From positions 1 to 36,436 of IMG/VR virus record IMGVR_UViG_3300008219_000041: DNA of 36,436 nt; one strand, given 5' to 3'. Below the pieces are notes generated by a model. The model saw only the letters and a list, made by a program, of their open reading frames with translations. It made no database searches and was not told the origin of the DNA. Made by a program: the position numbers and the translations under genes. Shown here in pieces: positions 26,783 to 35,127 of this stretch. The stretch comes from a virus. Position 1 is the first letter of the stretch. The number at the start of each line of letters is the position of its first letter.

Positions 26783-29295
26783 GCGGGCAATACTCTTCTA
26801 CTATCTATAGGTGGCGCTTGTTCTATTGTGCCTGTCTTCGCCATCCGAGTTCTCTCTAGCATTCCATCCAACTTTCTTGAGCCTTCAGTAGAATTGCCAT
26901 CCCCTAATTGAGAGACAACATCGGCTGGCACTATATATTCACCGGGTGATGCGGCTATTCTATCTTGATTGCCAGCAACCCCTTGAACAAAGTCATCCAT
27001 ACCACCGCCAAATCCTTCTATCATTCCTTGAGTTTGTGCTCCACCATCAGGATTTAATACCTGTTCTCTTAAAGCCATAAATGCTTCTTGTCCATATAAT
27101 CCAATAAACTGATTAATAATGGCATCGGCTGTTGCTTGATCTGGAGCCATCCCTTGAATAGTCATTATGGTAGCTTCTATCAATTGTTGATTGCCTTCTG
27201 TCATCTCAGCATCATCTCCTAACCCAGCAATTCCTTCTCCTTCTTGATATCGAATCAATCCGCCCTTTGCAAAGCCTAGAGGTCTATCGCTTGGACCAAG
27301 CATTGGATTGTAAGGATCATAAGACTGTTGGCTTGCAGCAATTAATGCTTCAAGCTCTGAAGGATCAATAGACTCTCCAGCCGCCCCTGTTAAACCTATA
27401 TCTCCTTGTAAACCCTGCATTCCTTGAAGCCCTTGTGCTCCGGTAGCTCCCATAGCTCCCATAGCACCTGTCGCTCCAGTTAGTCCTTGAAGCCCTTGGA
27501 GTCCTTGTAATCCTTGAAGCCCTTGTAAACCTTGTGCGCCGGCAGCTCCTGTTAGTCCTGTGGCTCCCATAGCACCTGTTAAGCCTTGCTCTCCTTGAAT
27601 GCCTTGGAGTCCTTGAGCACCTGCGGCACCTGTTAAGCCTTGCATTCCTTGTGCCCCTATAGCTCCAGCTAGTCCTTGCATTCCTTGGAGACCTTGGAGA
27701 CCTTGCATTCCTTGGAGTCCCTGTAGTCCCTGTAGTCCCTGTGGTCCACGCAAGCGAGGATCATTTTGAATCGCTGATTCCAATGCTTCCCCAGTCATAT
27801 AGTTACTAAGATCAGGAGCTTGATACGATGGCATTATTCCTTGAATGTCCTCTAAACTTGGACCACCATAACCAAGACCACCTATCTGTTGTTGTAGATT
27901 TTCAAATTGCGAAGAATAATCAGGCGTTTGATAACTAGGCATTATTCCCTGTATGTCTTCCAAACTAGGTCCGCCATAACCCATGCCTCCTATCTGTTGC
28001 TGTAAATTCTCGAATTGCTGATTATAATCAGGCATCTCAAAACTAGGAGTCTGTAATCCACCTATTTGTTCTCCTAATCCACCAAGACTTCCTTGTAAGC
28101 TCTCGAATTGCTGAGAGTAATCTGGCATCTGGAATGACGGCATATTTCCTATCTGTTGTCCTAGACCGCCTAGACCAGTTTGTAGGTTTTCAAATTGTTG
28201 TGTGTAATCTGGCATATTAATTTTACCTGCCAAAAGATCGTAATTAATTTCTGGAGCTTTAAATTCAGGAGCCTGAAAATTCTGGAATCTATTTTGTAAT
28301 CCACCTAAACCAGTTTCTATCCCTGCCAATCTTTCGCTTAAATCACTATAATCTGGCATTTCAAAAGCAGGTTGACTGGGAAGATTAATCTTGCTAGCCA
28401 GAAGATCATAGTCTATTTCTGGCATTGTTGGCTGTGCTATCTGAGGCATTTCCGGTTGTTGCACAGAAGGGGTTGAGGGTTGAGAAAAACCTAAGCCTGA
28501 TAAATCTAAATTGGATAAATCAAAATTAGAAAAATCTAAATTTTCAACCCCAGCTAAAGCATTACCAAAATTTGGTAAGTTAGCAGGAGTTGTAATGCCA
28601 TAAGGATATTGACCCATTGTTGTTGCAGGCGGATTTGAATTAGGAAAATAATTCCATTCAGGATCAATGCCCGGTCTGTAACCGGGTGGTGGAGCAACAG
28701 GAGTTCTTGCTGCTGTCGGTACTATATTTTGATTTCCCATATTGTTCATTGGGTTGTTGTATATTGGATTATTACCACCACTTCTATTAGGTCCGCCAGT
28801 TCTCCCATAATTTGGATTAAAAGGATTGTTGGTAACGCTTCCTATTCCAGCGCCACTTCCCGCAGTTCTAACATCTGATTCAGGAATATATGAATAAGGC
28901 TGAGGCTCATCAGGAAGATAAGAATAAGGATCATTAAAATATGGAGAGGCATATGGGTCTGGCGGCATCAAAGTATTGCCTATACCAAAGGACTCTGGAG
29001 GAGGTTGTCCTAAATTTGGATCAAAAGTTGGTAGTGTACCGACACTAGGTGGTTGAATCATAGGTGGCGGGGGCGGGGTAATTGGAGGTAAATCTGTTCC
29101 GAACAATTCTGGTTGACCAATAGTTTCTGGATCAGCAACAAATTGTGGAGGCATATATGTGCCGGGAGCAGGTATATTAAAACGAGGGTTATCTCCTTCA
29201 AAGCGTGGTTGTTCCTCTATCCACTCTCTATCAGGTCTTCTTGTTACTCTCGGAGTAGGAGTTTTAACACCTGTTGTTTTAGGTCGTGCTGCCAT
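26779..29295 (-). CDS. Collagen-like virion protein, probable tail fibre or decoration (838 aa)
   Basis: The N-terminal 220 residues are Pro/Asn/Gly-rich. Residues about 270-500 hold repeats built around [12 protein letters not shown] and GGLGQQIG, including two near-identical blocks with [16 protein letters not shown]. Residues about 515-635 are uninterrupted Gly-X-Y triplets dominated by GLQ, GMQ and GAA/GAT with almost no proline. The C-terminal domain carries [10 protein letters not shown] and [19 protein letters not shown], the latter familiar from marine phage structural proteins. Likely a trimeric fibre or spike. Codon-level repeats suggest expansion by slippage or recombination. Confidence 0.75.
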   Translation of the reverse strand: MAARPKTTGVKTPTPRVTRRPDREWIEEQPRFEGDNPRFNIPAPGTYMPPQFVADPETIGQPELFGTDLPPITPPPPPMIQPPSVGTLPTFDPNLGQPPPESFGIGNTLMPPDPYASPYFNDPYSYLPDEPQPYSYIPESDVRTAGSGAGIGSVTNNPFNPNYGRTGGPNRSGGNNPIYNNPMNNMGNQNIVPTAARTPVAPPPGYRPGIDPEWNYFPNSNPPATTMGQYPYGITTPANLPNFGNALAGVENLDFSNFDLSNLDLSGLGFSQPSTPSVQQPEMPQIAQPTMPEIDYDLLASKINLPSQPAFEMPDYSDLSERLAGIETGLGGLQNRFQNFQAPEFKAPEINYDLLAGKINMPDYTQQFENLQTGLGGLGQQIGNMPSFQMPDYSQQFESLQGSLGGLGEQIGGLQTPSFEMPDYNQQFENLQQQIGGMGYGGPSLEDIQGIMPSYQTPDYSSQFENLQQQIGGLGYGGPSLEDIQGIMPSYQAPDLSNYMTGEALESAIQNDPRLRGPQGLQGLQGLQGMQGLQGLQGMQGLAGAIGAQGMQGLTGAAGAQGLQGIQGEQGLTGAMGATGLTGAAGAQGLQGLQGLQGLQGLQGLTGATGAMGAMGATGAQGLQGMQGLQGDIGLTGAAGESIDPSELEALIAASQQSYDPYNPMLGPSDRPLGFAKGGLIRYQEGEGIAGLGDDAEMTEGNQQLIEATIMTIQGMAPDQATADAIINQFIGLYGQEAFMALREQVLNPDGGAQTQGMIEGFGGGMDDFVQGVAGNQDRIAASPGEYIVPADVVSQLGDGNSTEGSRKLDGMLERTRMAKTGTIEQAPPIDSRRVLPA

Positions 29296-29297
29296 AA

Positions 29298-31391
29298 TTA
29301 ACTCCAGTTCCCATTAATATAACGATTCTTGTAAAGTGATCCACCACCCCTATAAGGTATATTTTCAGGGTACATACGATAAAGCTCTTCTTCTTCTTTT
29401 TTTCTTTGTTCTTCTCTGTCTAATATGCTTTGATCCCATCTTCTGGTTGCATCGCGAGTAGCGCCTAATCCTGTTCCTGCTATTGTAAGCATACCTTCAG
29501 GACTCATTAGCGCATCTGTTACTGCTGGAAGTCCAGCGCCTATGTTTTTAATATTTTGACCAAAAGTATTAGGAAGATTTGTTTGAGCAACATCTGATAA
29601 TCCTGATGCAAAAGAAGAAATCTGTGCTGGTTTAGCTACTGTAGATAAATAAGAAAGAGGGTCAGCTCCTCCGCTTACTGCTGTTTGTAACAAATTAGGA
29701 TCAATTGCAGCTTTAGCAGCAATATTTTTAAATCCCTCTTCTCCAATTCCTTGCATTGCTTGCGAAAAAGTTTCTGGACTAGATAGGGCTGTAGTTGCAG
29801 CCTCATTAGCAAGATTAACTGCACCAATATCAGGTACTTCAGATAACTTGCCACCAAGTTTACCCATCAAAGCACCAGTTCCTGCACCAAGTACCATATC
29901 TTTAAAGTCGCCACCTCTAAGTTTTGCGCCGACTGCGCCACTCAACCACGGTGGAATACCAACCATTGTGCCTAAAAATGGTAAAGCAAAACCAAGTATA
30001 TCTTTAAAAATTCCAGCTTCAGGCAATCCTGTTTGTGGATTAGTGGTCATCATGCCGGGAGCTAATGATGCAATGCCTTGAACCTCGCTAGGAGTAACGT
30101 GCATTAACATGGTATCTTCACCACGACCTGCATTGGCAAGCTGTTGTGCATGACCCATTAGTTGTCCACCGCCTGCATAATTACTGTTCATATTTTCAGG
30201 ACTCCAAGCATCAACATCTTCTCCATAAAATGCTTTTTCTTTTTCAATTTCAGATAATATTCTTTCCATTTTATCCATTTCTTCTTCTGTTAATTCTTTT
30301 ATCTCTTTTTCGTCTTTAGAAGTATCTCTGTTTGCCATATATCCAGCAAGAGCAGTAATTCCAAGACCTCCTTTTTTAACCCCTTCAAATAATTGCTTCT
30401 CTGCCATTTCTTCTAATGCTTCTCTTGTTGGCTGTAGTGCTGTTACACCGCTTTTTGTTTTTGCTCTCGCTCCTAATTGTGCCCATGTAAGAGGAGCGTC
30501 AGCACCAGTAAATACTGGATCAAATTTCATATTTTTAGGATTCATACCAGATTTTAGGTTTGCTAATTTATGCACTATATCTCTTGTCTGATTATCTCTT
30601 ATAAAATTAGACTTACGAAAATCTTTTAGTTTTGCTAATTTCCTAAGTTTGCCAGCGCCAGCAGCTATTCTTGCACCGGGTATAGGTGCCATTCCCAATC
30701 CCAGTAAAGCTAAATCTGTAGGATCAGTTGGATCAAATAGAGTTCCGCCTTCGCCTATCATTCTGTTTCCTTCTATGGTTTTACCTTCTGCGTACTTAAA
30801 CATTCCTTCAGGAGTTGCATAATCAGGCGGATAGGCATCTGGATATTGAGCTACTCTTTTCTTTCTTCTTTCAAGGCTTCTAAGTTGATTTCTACCTAAT
30901 TTAGATATCATGCTTTTTTGTGGTTCTGTTTCATTCCCAAATTGTTCTGCCAATTCGCCAGTATAAATTCCAAATGGAACCTGTGCTCTTAATGATGGCG
31001 CTCTACTCTGAGTAACAGGAAGTTCGGCAAGCTCTATATTTGGTTCGCTTCTCCTCCTTCTTTTAGCATCAACAGTAATTTCTTCTATTGGAATATCAGG
31101 AACAGGTGGCGCTTCTGCCATAGTTCCGATCCCAATAGGGCTTTCAGGAACACCCGGAAAACCCATTGTTGATGCAGCGCCTGAAGCGGTTGCTGGAACA
31201 GGATATTTCCTAGAACCAAACAAACCTCTAATTCCAGATAAAATTCTATCTTCCCTTTTACGTCTTATTTTATTAGATAAAGCACGGTGTTTTCTTCTAC
31301 CTGTTTTTGTGCTCCTGTCAATAGACTCAAGCTCCGCAAACATAGCATCTAATTCTTCATTTGCTCTACCTAAATACTTTCTTCTTGCCAA
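29298..31391 (-). CDS. Virion-associated protein with membrane-like Gly/Ala regions (697 aa)
   Basis: A basic N-terminus ([20 protein letters not shown]) is followed by Pro-rich linkers. Residues about 225-250 ([20 protein letters not shown]) and 490-530 ([20 protein letters not shown]) are hydrophobic and glycine-rich, as in ejection proteins that insert in membranes. [21 protein letters not shown] segment (about 428-447) resembles motifs in virion proteins that end in the SPGEYIVP-type fold. The C-terminus ends in a charged helix and [16 protein letters not shown]. Likely an internal or tail-associated protein. Confidence 0.6.
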   Translation of the reverse strand: MARRKYLGRANEELDAMFAELESIDRSTKTGRRKHRALSNKIRRKREDRILSGIRGLFGSRKYPVPATASGAASTMGFPGVPESPIGIGTMAEAPPVPDIPIEEITVDAKRRRRSEPNIELAELPVTQSRAPSLRAQVPFGIYTGELAEQFGNETEPQKSMISKLGRNQLRSLERRKKRVAQYPDAYPPDYATPEGMFKYAEGKTIEGNRMIGEGGTLFDPTDPTDLALLGLGMAPIPGARIAAGAGKLRKLAKLKDFRKSNFIRDNQTRDIVHKLANLKSGMNPKNMKFDPVFTGADAPLTWAQLGARAKTKSGVTALQPTREALEEMAEKQLFEGVKKGGLGITALAGYMANRDTSKDEKEIKELTEEEMDKMERILSEIEKEKAFYGEDVDAWSPENMNSNYAGGGQLMGHAQQLANAGRGEDTMLMHVTPSEVQGIASLAPGMMTTNPQTGLPEAGIFKDILGFALPFLGTMVGIPPWLSGAVGAKLRGGDFKDMVLGAGTGALMGKLGGKLSEVPDIGAVNLANEAATTALSSPETFSQAMQGIGEEGFKNIAAKAAIDPNLLQTAVSGGADPLSYLSTVAKPAQISSFASGLSDVAQTNLPNTFGQNIKNIGAGLPAVTDALMSPEGMLTIAGTGLGATRDATRRWDQSILDREEQRKKEEEELYRMYPENIPYRGGGSLYKNRYINGNWS

Positions 31392-31400
31392 AACTTTCTC

Positions 31401-31736
31401 CTAATCGTTGCTTGTTTCACAGCCAAATAAGTTAAAACTCATATCTACTGCGCTTGTATAAACTTTTAAAACATCATCTTGATTCAAAGTGATGCCTATT
31501 ACTATTGTTAATGAATCATTTGCCGCTACTGATTTGTCATAATACAAATACTGTTTATCATCAGCACCTGCTCCGCCCACATGAACACTGAGTCTAAATG
31601 TTATAGCAGAGCCTGTTCTGTTAGCGGCTACCACAGAACTAATTGTAGTCATGGTTTTATCAGGAACAGTATATAAGGTCGTTGTTGTTGTCGCTGATGG
31701 GTCTAACTGCCCTAAAACCTTTAAGGTATCAGCCAC
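31401..31736 (-). CDS. Small beta-rich structural protein (111 aa)
   Basis: A Thr/Ser-rich, beta-rich protein (ATTTTTLYTVPDKTMTTISS, then AITFRLSVHVGG and SLTIVIGITLNQDDVLKVYT) without cysteine clusters or membrane segments. The pattern is that of head or tail decoration and baseplate-like proteins seen next to tail genes in marine phages. Starts 8 nt inside the end of the upstream gene. No enzymatic function is indicated. Confidence 0.65.
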   Translation of the reverse strand: MADTLKVLGQLDPSATTTTTLYTVPDKTMTTISSVVAANRTGSAITFRLSVHVGGAGADDKQYLYYDKSVAANDSLTIVIGITLNQDDVLKVYTSAVDMSFNLFGCETSND

Positions 31737-31932
31737 CAGAGGCTCCCATTAATAAGAACTGATGTCTCCTTACAGAAAGAGAAGATATTTTGTTCTTCAT
31801 TTGATTAGCTCCGCCAATGTCAGAATTAATATCAACAATAGTTCCTTCAATGGTTGATCTTAATATTGACTGGTCAATATTTGAATATTCTGGAGGAGCC
31901 ACAGGTAAGGGTATTGCACTTTTCTCAGCCAT
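31729..31932 (-). CDS. Small protein with palindrome-encoded NIDQSI segment (67 aa)
   Basis: A 67-residue protein with a Pro-rich N-terminus, a middle helix, and SVRRHQFLLMGASGG at the end, resembling small proteins found between tail genes in marine phages. Residues SNIDQSI (about 17-23) are encoded by a perfect copy of the dispersed palindrome (31862-31881). It overlaps both neighbours by a few bases. Function unknown. Confidence 0.65.
   Translation of the reverse strand: MAEKSAIPLPVAPPEYSNIDQSILRSTIEGTIVDINSDIGGANQMKNKISSLSVRRHQFLLMGASGG
31862..31881. promoter_or_regulatory. Dispersed palindrome, copy 11 (perfect arms), inside a virion gene
   Basis: AATATTGACTGGTCAATATT on +, perfect arms; the CA centre is on the coding strand. 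It is the only copy in the right arm away from the junction. Confidence 0.75.
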
Positions 31933-33779
31933 TATTGTCTCCCATCTAATCTTGTATCAAGCCTAAAATATCCCAATCTCCATCCATATCCTGACCCACT
32001 GCTTTCAAATCTTAAAACAGCTTGTCTGGATCGACATCGAACAAAGGCTTGTTGTGTTGAGTTTGTTAAAGAAGATGTTGATAAAGTAGACAAACTATCG
32101 CTTGGATAATTTCTACCTTTAATAGAAATATCTAATTCATTTTCACTGTCAGCATCTCTAAACTGTATATCTGGAATTACTTTTGAAACCAGCATAAAAT
32201 TATTGCCATCTTGTATATCAAAGTCTGCGGTTTCAATATAAGCAGTCATCGCACTGTCATCGTCATCATGCCCAAACTCTTGGTTGTATAAATAATTTGA
32301 GCCTGTTCCTGTTTTACCAGCAGCAATTGGATTATTCTCTAAATGAGCTTCAATCCAAGCCGTTCTAACCATTGTTCCAACAGACCAGACACCCTCAATA
32401 TAGTTATATAAAACATAACGATCTATTTCATCAGAGCCGGACGAAGGATAAAACCACATGACCTCATTAAAATCGATATTTGCAGTACCAAACACTTTAT
32501 AGGCTTGACCTATATTTATATCACTATAAATATAATCTCTTACCGAACAAGGCAATGGACTGACTTGACCTGAATAAGTAAAGAAACCACCACGATCCAT
32601 AAAATAAACCATGCCATTAGCATTCACTGCCGAATTGGGCGACATCATAGAAACCCCTGCTTTCAGCTCATTAAATGAGAAAATAAAAGGTGCGCCTACA
32701 AATCTCATTGAATGTAAAGCAGAATCAGTCCATATAAGAATTTCCTGTCGGGTTCTTAATGCGCCTACAATTTTACTACCACTACTTATTTTTACACCGC
32801 CTGCTGAATTAGTAGAGCTTGGTGTCCAATCAACAGCAGACTCTTGATCCGACCATCTAACCAATAAAGGATCAAGCGTTGATGATCCTATAGGATTAGA
32901 GCCAAAACAAATAATATGACGATCAACATCAGACACCATTATTTGCAATGATTTTGTTGGCACATTAGATGCGCTACCTAAAGAAGAAAAATTAACTGCT
33001 CTTGTGCTAGTTCCTGAACTTTGATCCCAATAATAAATACCACCAGCTCTGGGGTTAAAAACTAAATCATCACCAAAATTATCTTGGCTATAAAGCCTTA
33101 ATTGATTGGTATCATCTAAAGATGCAGCAGAACCAAAAGTACCATCGCCCCACGCACTCGCCCCCCAGCCTGTACTAGAAACATATTCATCTAGCCCAAC
33201 ATTAATTTGATAAGCTCCAACAACACTACTACCACCGTTTCCAGAGTCACTACTATTAGCTGTAACTGTGTCGCCATCAGTGTCTTTAGCTTCAATAGTG
33301 TAACTATTAGCATTAACAATAGTAGCAATCTGATATTCTTGATTAAGAACAGTTGCAGTAATTAAACCACCCAAAGTGGCAGCACCACTAAAGGTAACAA
33401 AATCATTTTTAACTGCTCCATGCGCAGTATCTGCTACAGTAATCGTAGCGTCTCCATTAGACGCTGAAAAAGTAACATCGCCCGCCGAAGTTGTGGCTCT
33501 AATTGGCGTTATGTCGTTATAAGTGTTTCCATCAGCAATATAAAATTTAAGATGGGTTCCTATACCTATATAGTTTGTACCAGTAGCAGCAGAATAATTG
33601 TATAAAGATCGTGCTGTTCCTAAAAAAGTGTTGATTGAATATTTAGCCCAACCTCCTATTTTTTCTGGATGCCCAGAACGAAAACGAATTTTATCAGAGT
33701 TATACCAACCAAATTCATTAGTGTAGGATGTTCCCTCTTTGTCTATTCCCGGCTTAAATTGATATTTTAATAACGGCAT
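31932..33779 (-). CDS. Tail/virion structural protein (615 aa)
   Basis: Starts MPLLKYQFKPGIDKEGTSYT, with NEFGWYNSDKIRFRSGHPEK after it, a characteristic N-terminus of structural proteins in many podovirus-like and marine phages. Most of the sequence is beta-rich with Ser/Thr/Gly repeats; about residues 100-190 resemble a beta-sandwich insert (FSASNGDATITVADTAHGAV). The middle includes DRHIICFGSNPIGSSTLDPL and EILIWTDSALHSMRFVG, as in beta-propeller-like tail proteins. It probably builds the tail tip or tail stabilising ring. The ATG is one base from the end of the downstream neighbour's start, with no intergenic room. Confidence 0.7.
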   Translation of the reverse strand: MPLLKYQFKPGIDKEGTSYTNEFGWYNSDKIRFRSGHPEKIGGWAKYSINTFLGTARSLYNYSAATGTNYIGIGTHLKFYIADGNTYNDITPIRATTSAGDVTFSASNGDATITVADTAHGAVKNDFVTFSGAATLGGLITATVLNQEYQIATIVNANSYTIEAKDTDGDTVTANSSDSGNGGSSVVGAYQINVGLDEYVSSTGWGASAWGDGTFGSAASLDDTNQLRLYSQDNFGDDLVFNPRAGGIYYWDQSSGTSTRAVNFSSLGSASNVPTKSLQIMVSDVDRHIICFGSNPIGSSTLDPLLVRWSDQESAVDWTPSSTNSAGGVKISSGSKIVGALRTRQEILIWTDSALHSMRFVGAPFIFSFNELKAGVSMMSPNSAVNANGMVYFMDRGGFFTYSGQVSPLPCSVRDYIYSDINIGQAYKVFGTANIDFNEVMWFYPSSGSDEIDRYVLYNYIEGVWSVGTMVRTAWIEAHLENNPIAAGKTGTGSNYLYNQEFGHDDDDSAMTAYIETADFDIQDGNNFMLVSKVIPDIQFRDADSENELDISIKGRNYPSDSLSTLSTSSLTNSTQQAFVRCRSRQAVLRFESSGSGYGWRLGYFRLDTRLDGRQ

Positions 33780-34163
33780 TTATTCCTCTTCTTCTTCGTC
33801 AATATCTTTGTAATATCCTACAATGTGTAATATTTGTTCTATGTATCGGGTAACTTCGCCCATTGTCATCGATAAATTCTCATAACCTTGAGAAGTTAAT
33901 CCATAATACGCGACTCTTGGTTCTTCTCCAGCCTCAATTGCGATTAAATATTCCTGCATCACATCAGGAGAGAGTATTCGCCACTCAATCGCAGCCGATT
34001 CAATGGGTTCTGGCAGCGGTGGATGGTAGATTGGTGTTCTTTTTGCCACACTGACCACTTCCACAGGCTTAACTTGTGGTTGTCTGTCTGCCAACTCACC
34101 TAAAAGCGAATATGTGCCACACCCGTTAATTAGTAGTAATGGTATTATCAGCAGCTTTTTCAT
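33780..34163 (-). CDS. Lipoprotein, probable outer-membrane spanin (Rz1-like) (127 aa)
   Basis: The N-terminus MKKLLIIPLLLINGCGTYSL has a lipobox-like INGC, so Cys15 is expected to be lipidated after signal-peptide cleavage. A Pro-rich segment follows (TPIYHPPLPEPIESAA, about residues 44-59), then a helical domain and an acidic tail. It overlaps the upstream i-spanin-like gene by 38 nt, a typical Rz/Rz1 arrangement, though 127 residues is long for Rz1. Role: outer-membrane partner fusing the envelopes at the last step of lysis. Confidence 0.65.
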   Translation of the reverse strand: MKKLLIIPLLLINGCGTYSLLGELADRQPQVKPVEVVSVAKRTPIYHPPLPEPIESAAIEWRILSPDVMQEYLIAIEAGEEPRVAYYGLTSQGYENLSMTMGEVTRYIEQILHIVGYYKDIDEEEEE

Positions 34164-34548
34164 TGAATTGGTCTGGATTGGTTATTGTGGTTAGATTTGC
34201 AATTACTCTCGCCGAAGCCTTATTAACTTTGCCTTGTAACAAGGTTGGTTTAGCGAGCGCCATACCTTCAAGATTGTGTTTAGCAAACTTATTTCTTAAA
34301 TTAGTAACTTGCGCTTGGCTTGCAGAATACTGGGAGTTCAAGTTTTGAATTTGAGCTTGAGTTTTTTTAGCCGATTCAAGCGCTTTTACAATCTGTTCGT
34401 TTTGCTCTTGAATAGTTCTTTCAAGTACCGCTTGATTACTGATAGCGGTTTGTAGTTCTATTTTTGCTTTGTCCAATTTAGTGAACACAATCGCATTAAT
34501 AGAAACGGAGACAAATAAAAGTCCCCCTAAAACTAGAGCCAGCTTCAT
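34126..34548 (-). CDS. Probable inner-membrane spanin (Rz-like) (140 aa)
   Basis: An N-terminal signal-anchor helix (LALVLGGLLFVSVSINAIVF, residues 3-22) is followed by a long Gln/Ala-rich coiled coil (about 28-90) in the periplasm. This is the Rz pattern, and the next gene, overlapping by 38 nt, encodes a lipoprotein. The pair probably spans the periplasm and disrupts the outer membrane. The start ATG overlaps the stop of the 55-aa gene (ATGA). No endolysin gene is identified in the window. Confidence 0.7.
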   Translation of the reverse strand: MKLALVLGGLLFVSVSINAIVFTKLDKAKIELQTAISNQAVLERTIQEQNEQIVKALESAKKTQAQIQNLNSQYSASQAQVTNLRNKFAKHNLEGMALAKPTLLQGKVNKASARVIANLTTITNPDQFNEKAADNTITTN

Positions 34549-34712
34549 TTATCTTTTTTTATTTTGACGTTTACAGTTGTGTAGGCTTCATTAATATTAG
34601 GCGTTGATTTATCATCACCCACATATTTGCCATCTTCATCTCTGGAACGAACCCTTTTCTCTTCATAACCAAGAAAAGTTTTCTTAAACCAATTACTTAA
34701 ACCAATAGCCAT
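34545..34712 (-). CDS. Small charged protein of the lysis cluster (55 aa)
   Basis: This 55-codon gene has CGGAGAATAAT directly upstream and ends in TGA overlapping the Rz-like ATG. The product starts with an amphipathic helix (MAIGLSNWFKKTFLGYEEKR), is acidic in the middle (SRDEDGKYVGDD) and ends in a basic beta-like tail (VNVKIKKDK). No family recognised. Its strong ribosome-binding site and tight coupling support it being real; a membrane-surface role beside the holin-like protein would be inference. Confidence 0.7.
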   Translation of the reverse strand: MAIGLSNWFKKTFLGYEEKRVRSRDEDGKYVGDDKSTPNINEAYTTVNVKIKKDK

Positions 34713-34724
34713 ATTATTCTCCGT

Positions 34725-35120
34725 TTATTCTTTTTCACCCTTAAAGCTCTTTGAGCTTCCTGATGTTCCTGCATATAATCCAAACCATGCTGCACCTGCA
34801 CCAACAACAATAGATATTAAACCCGATTGTTCAAAACTAGGTTCTGGTAAATCCATAAACCAAAAGGTTGTGTAATAGAGCAAGTACATATAAATAGACA
34901 AAAAGGCTCTAGGAAAGATCCTCCAGCTATCAACAGCTTGAGCCACAAAGATAATCTTTTGATAAGGGTTGTTGTTATTAACATCTTCTAAGTCCCTGAT
35001 CTTGTCTTTAAGTGCACCAATTTCTTGCACCATCGCCATGAACTTACTAAGGTCCATTTCGACTTCATTGCGATCCATGTCGCCGCCAAATCTGCCGGTT
35101 GGATAATGCTCATCACTCAT
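34725..35120 (-). CDS. Holin-like membrane protein (131 aa)
   Basis: A hydrophilic N-terminus (GRFGGDMDRNEVEMDLSKF) leads into a short coiled coil (EIGALKDKIRDLEDV, about residues 34-48). Two hydrophobic segments follow, about 65-95 (RAFLSIYMYLLYYTTFWFMD) and about 102-120 (GLISIVVGAGAAWFGLYAGT). Closely similar small proteins sit beside spanin genes in marine phages, so a holin role is likely though not proven. It follows the cyclase gene with a 7-nt gap, placing that gene in the phage operon. Confidence 0.65.
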   Translation of the reverse strand: MSDEHYPTGRFGGDMDRNEVEMDLSKFMAMVQEIGALKDKIRDLEDVNNNNPYQKIIFVAQAVDSWRIFPRAFLSIYMYLLYYTTFWFMDLPEPSFEQSGLISIVVGAGAAWFGLYAGTSGSSKSFKGEKE

Positions 35121-35127
35121 AATTCAC

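Noticed and set aside
1673-31881. The dispersed palindromes as a CRISPR array or insertion-sequence ends
   Set aside because: Spacing is irregular over 30 kb, there are no spacers of uniform length, no cas genes and no transposase.
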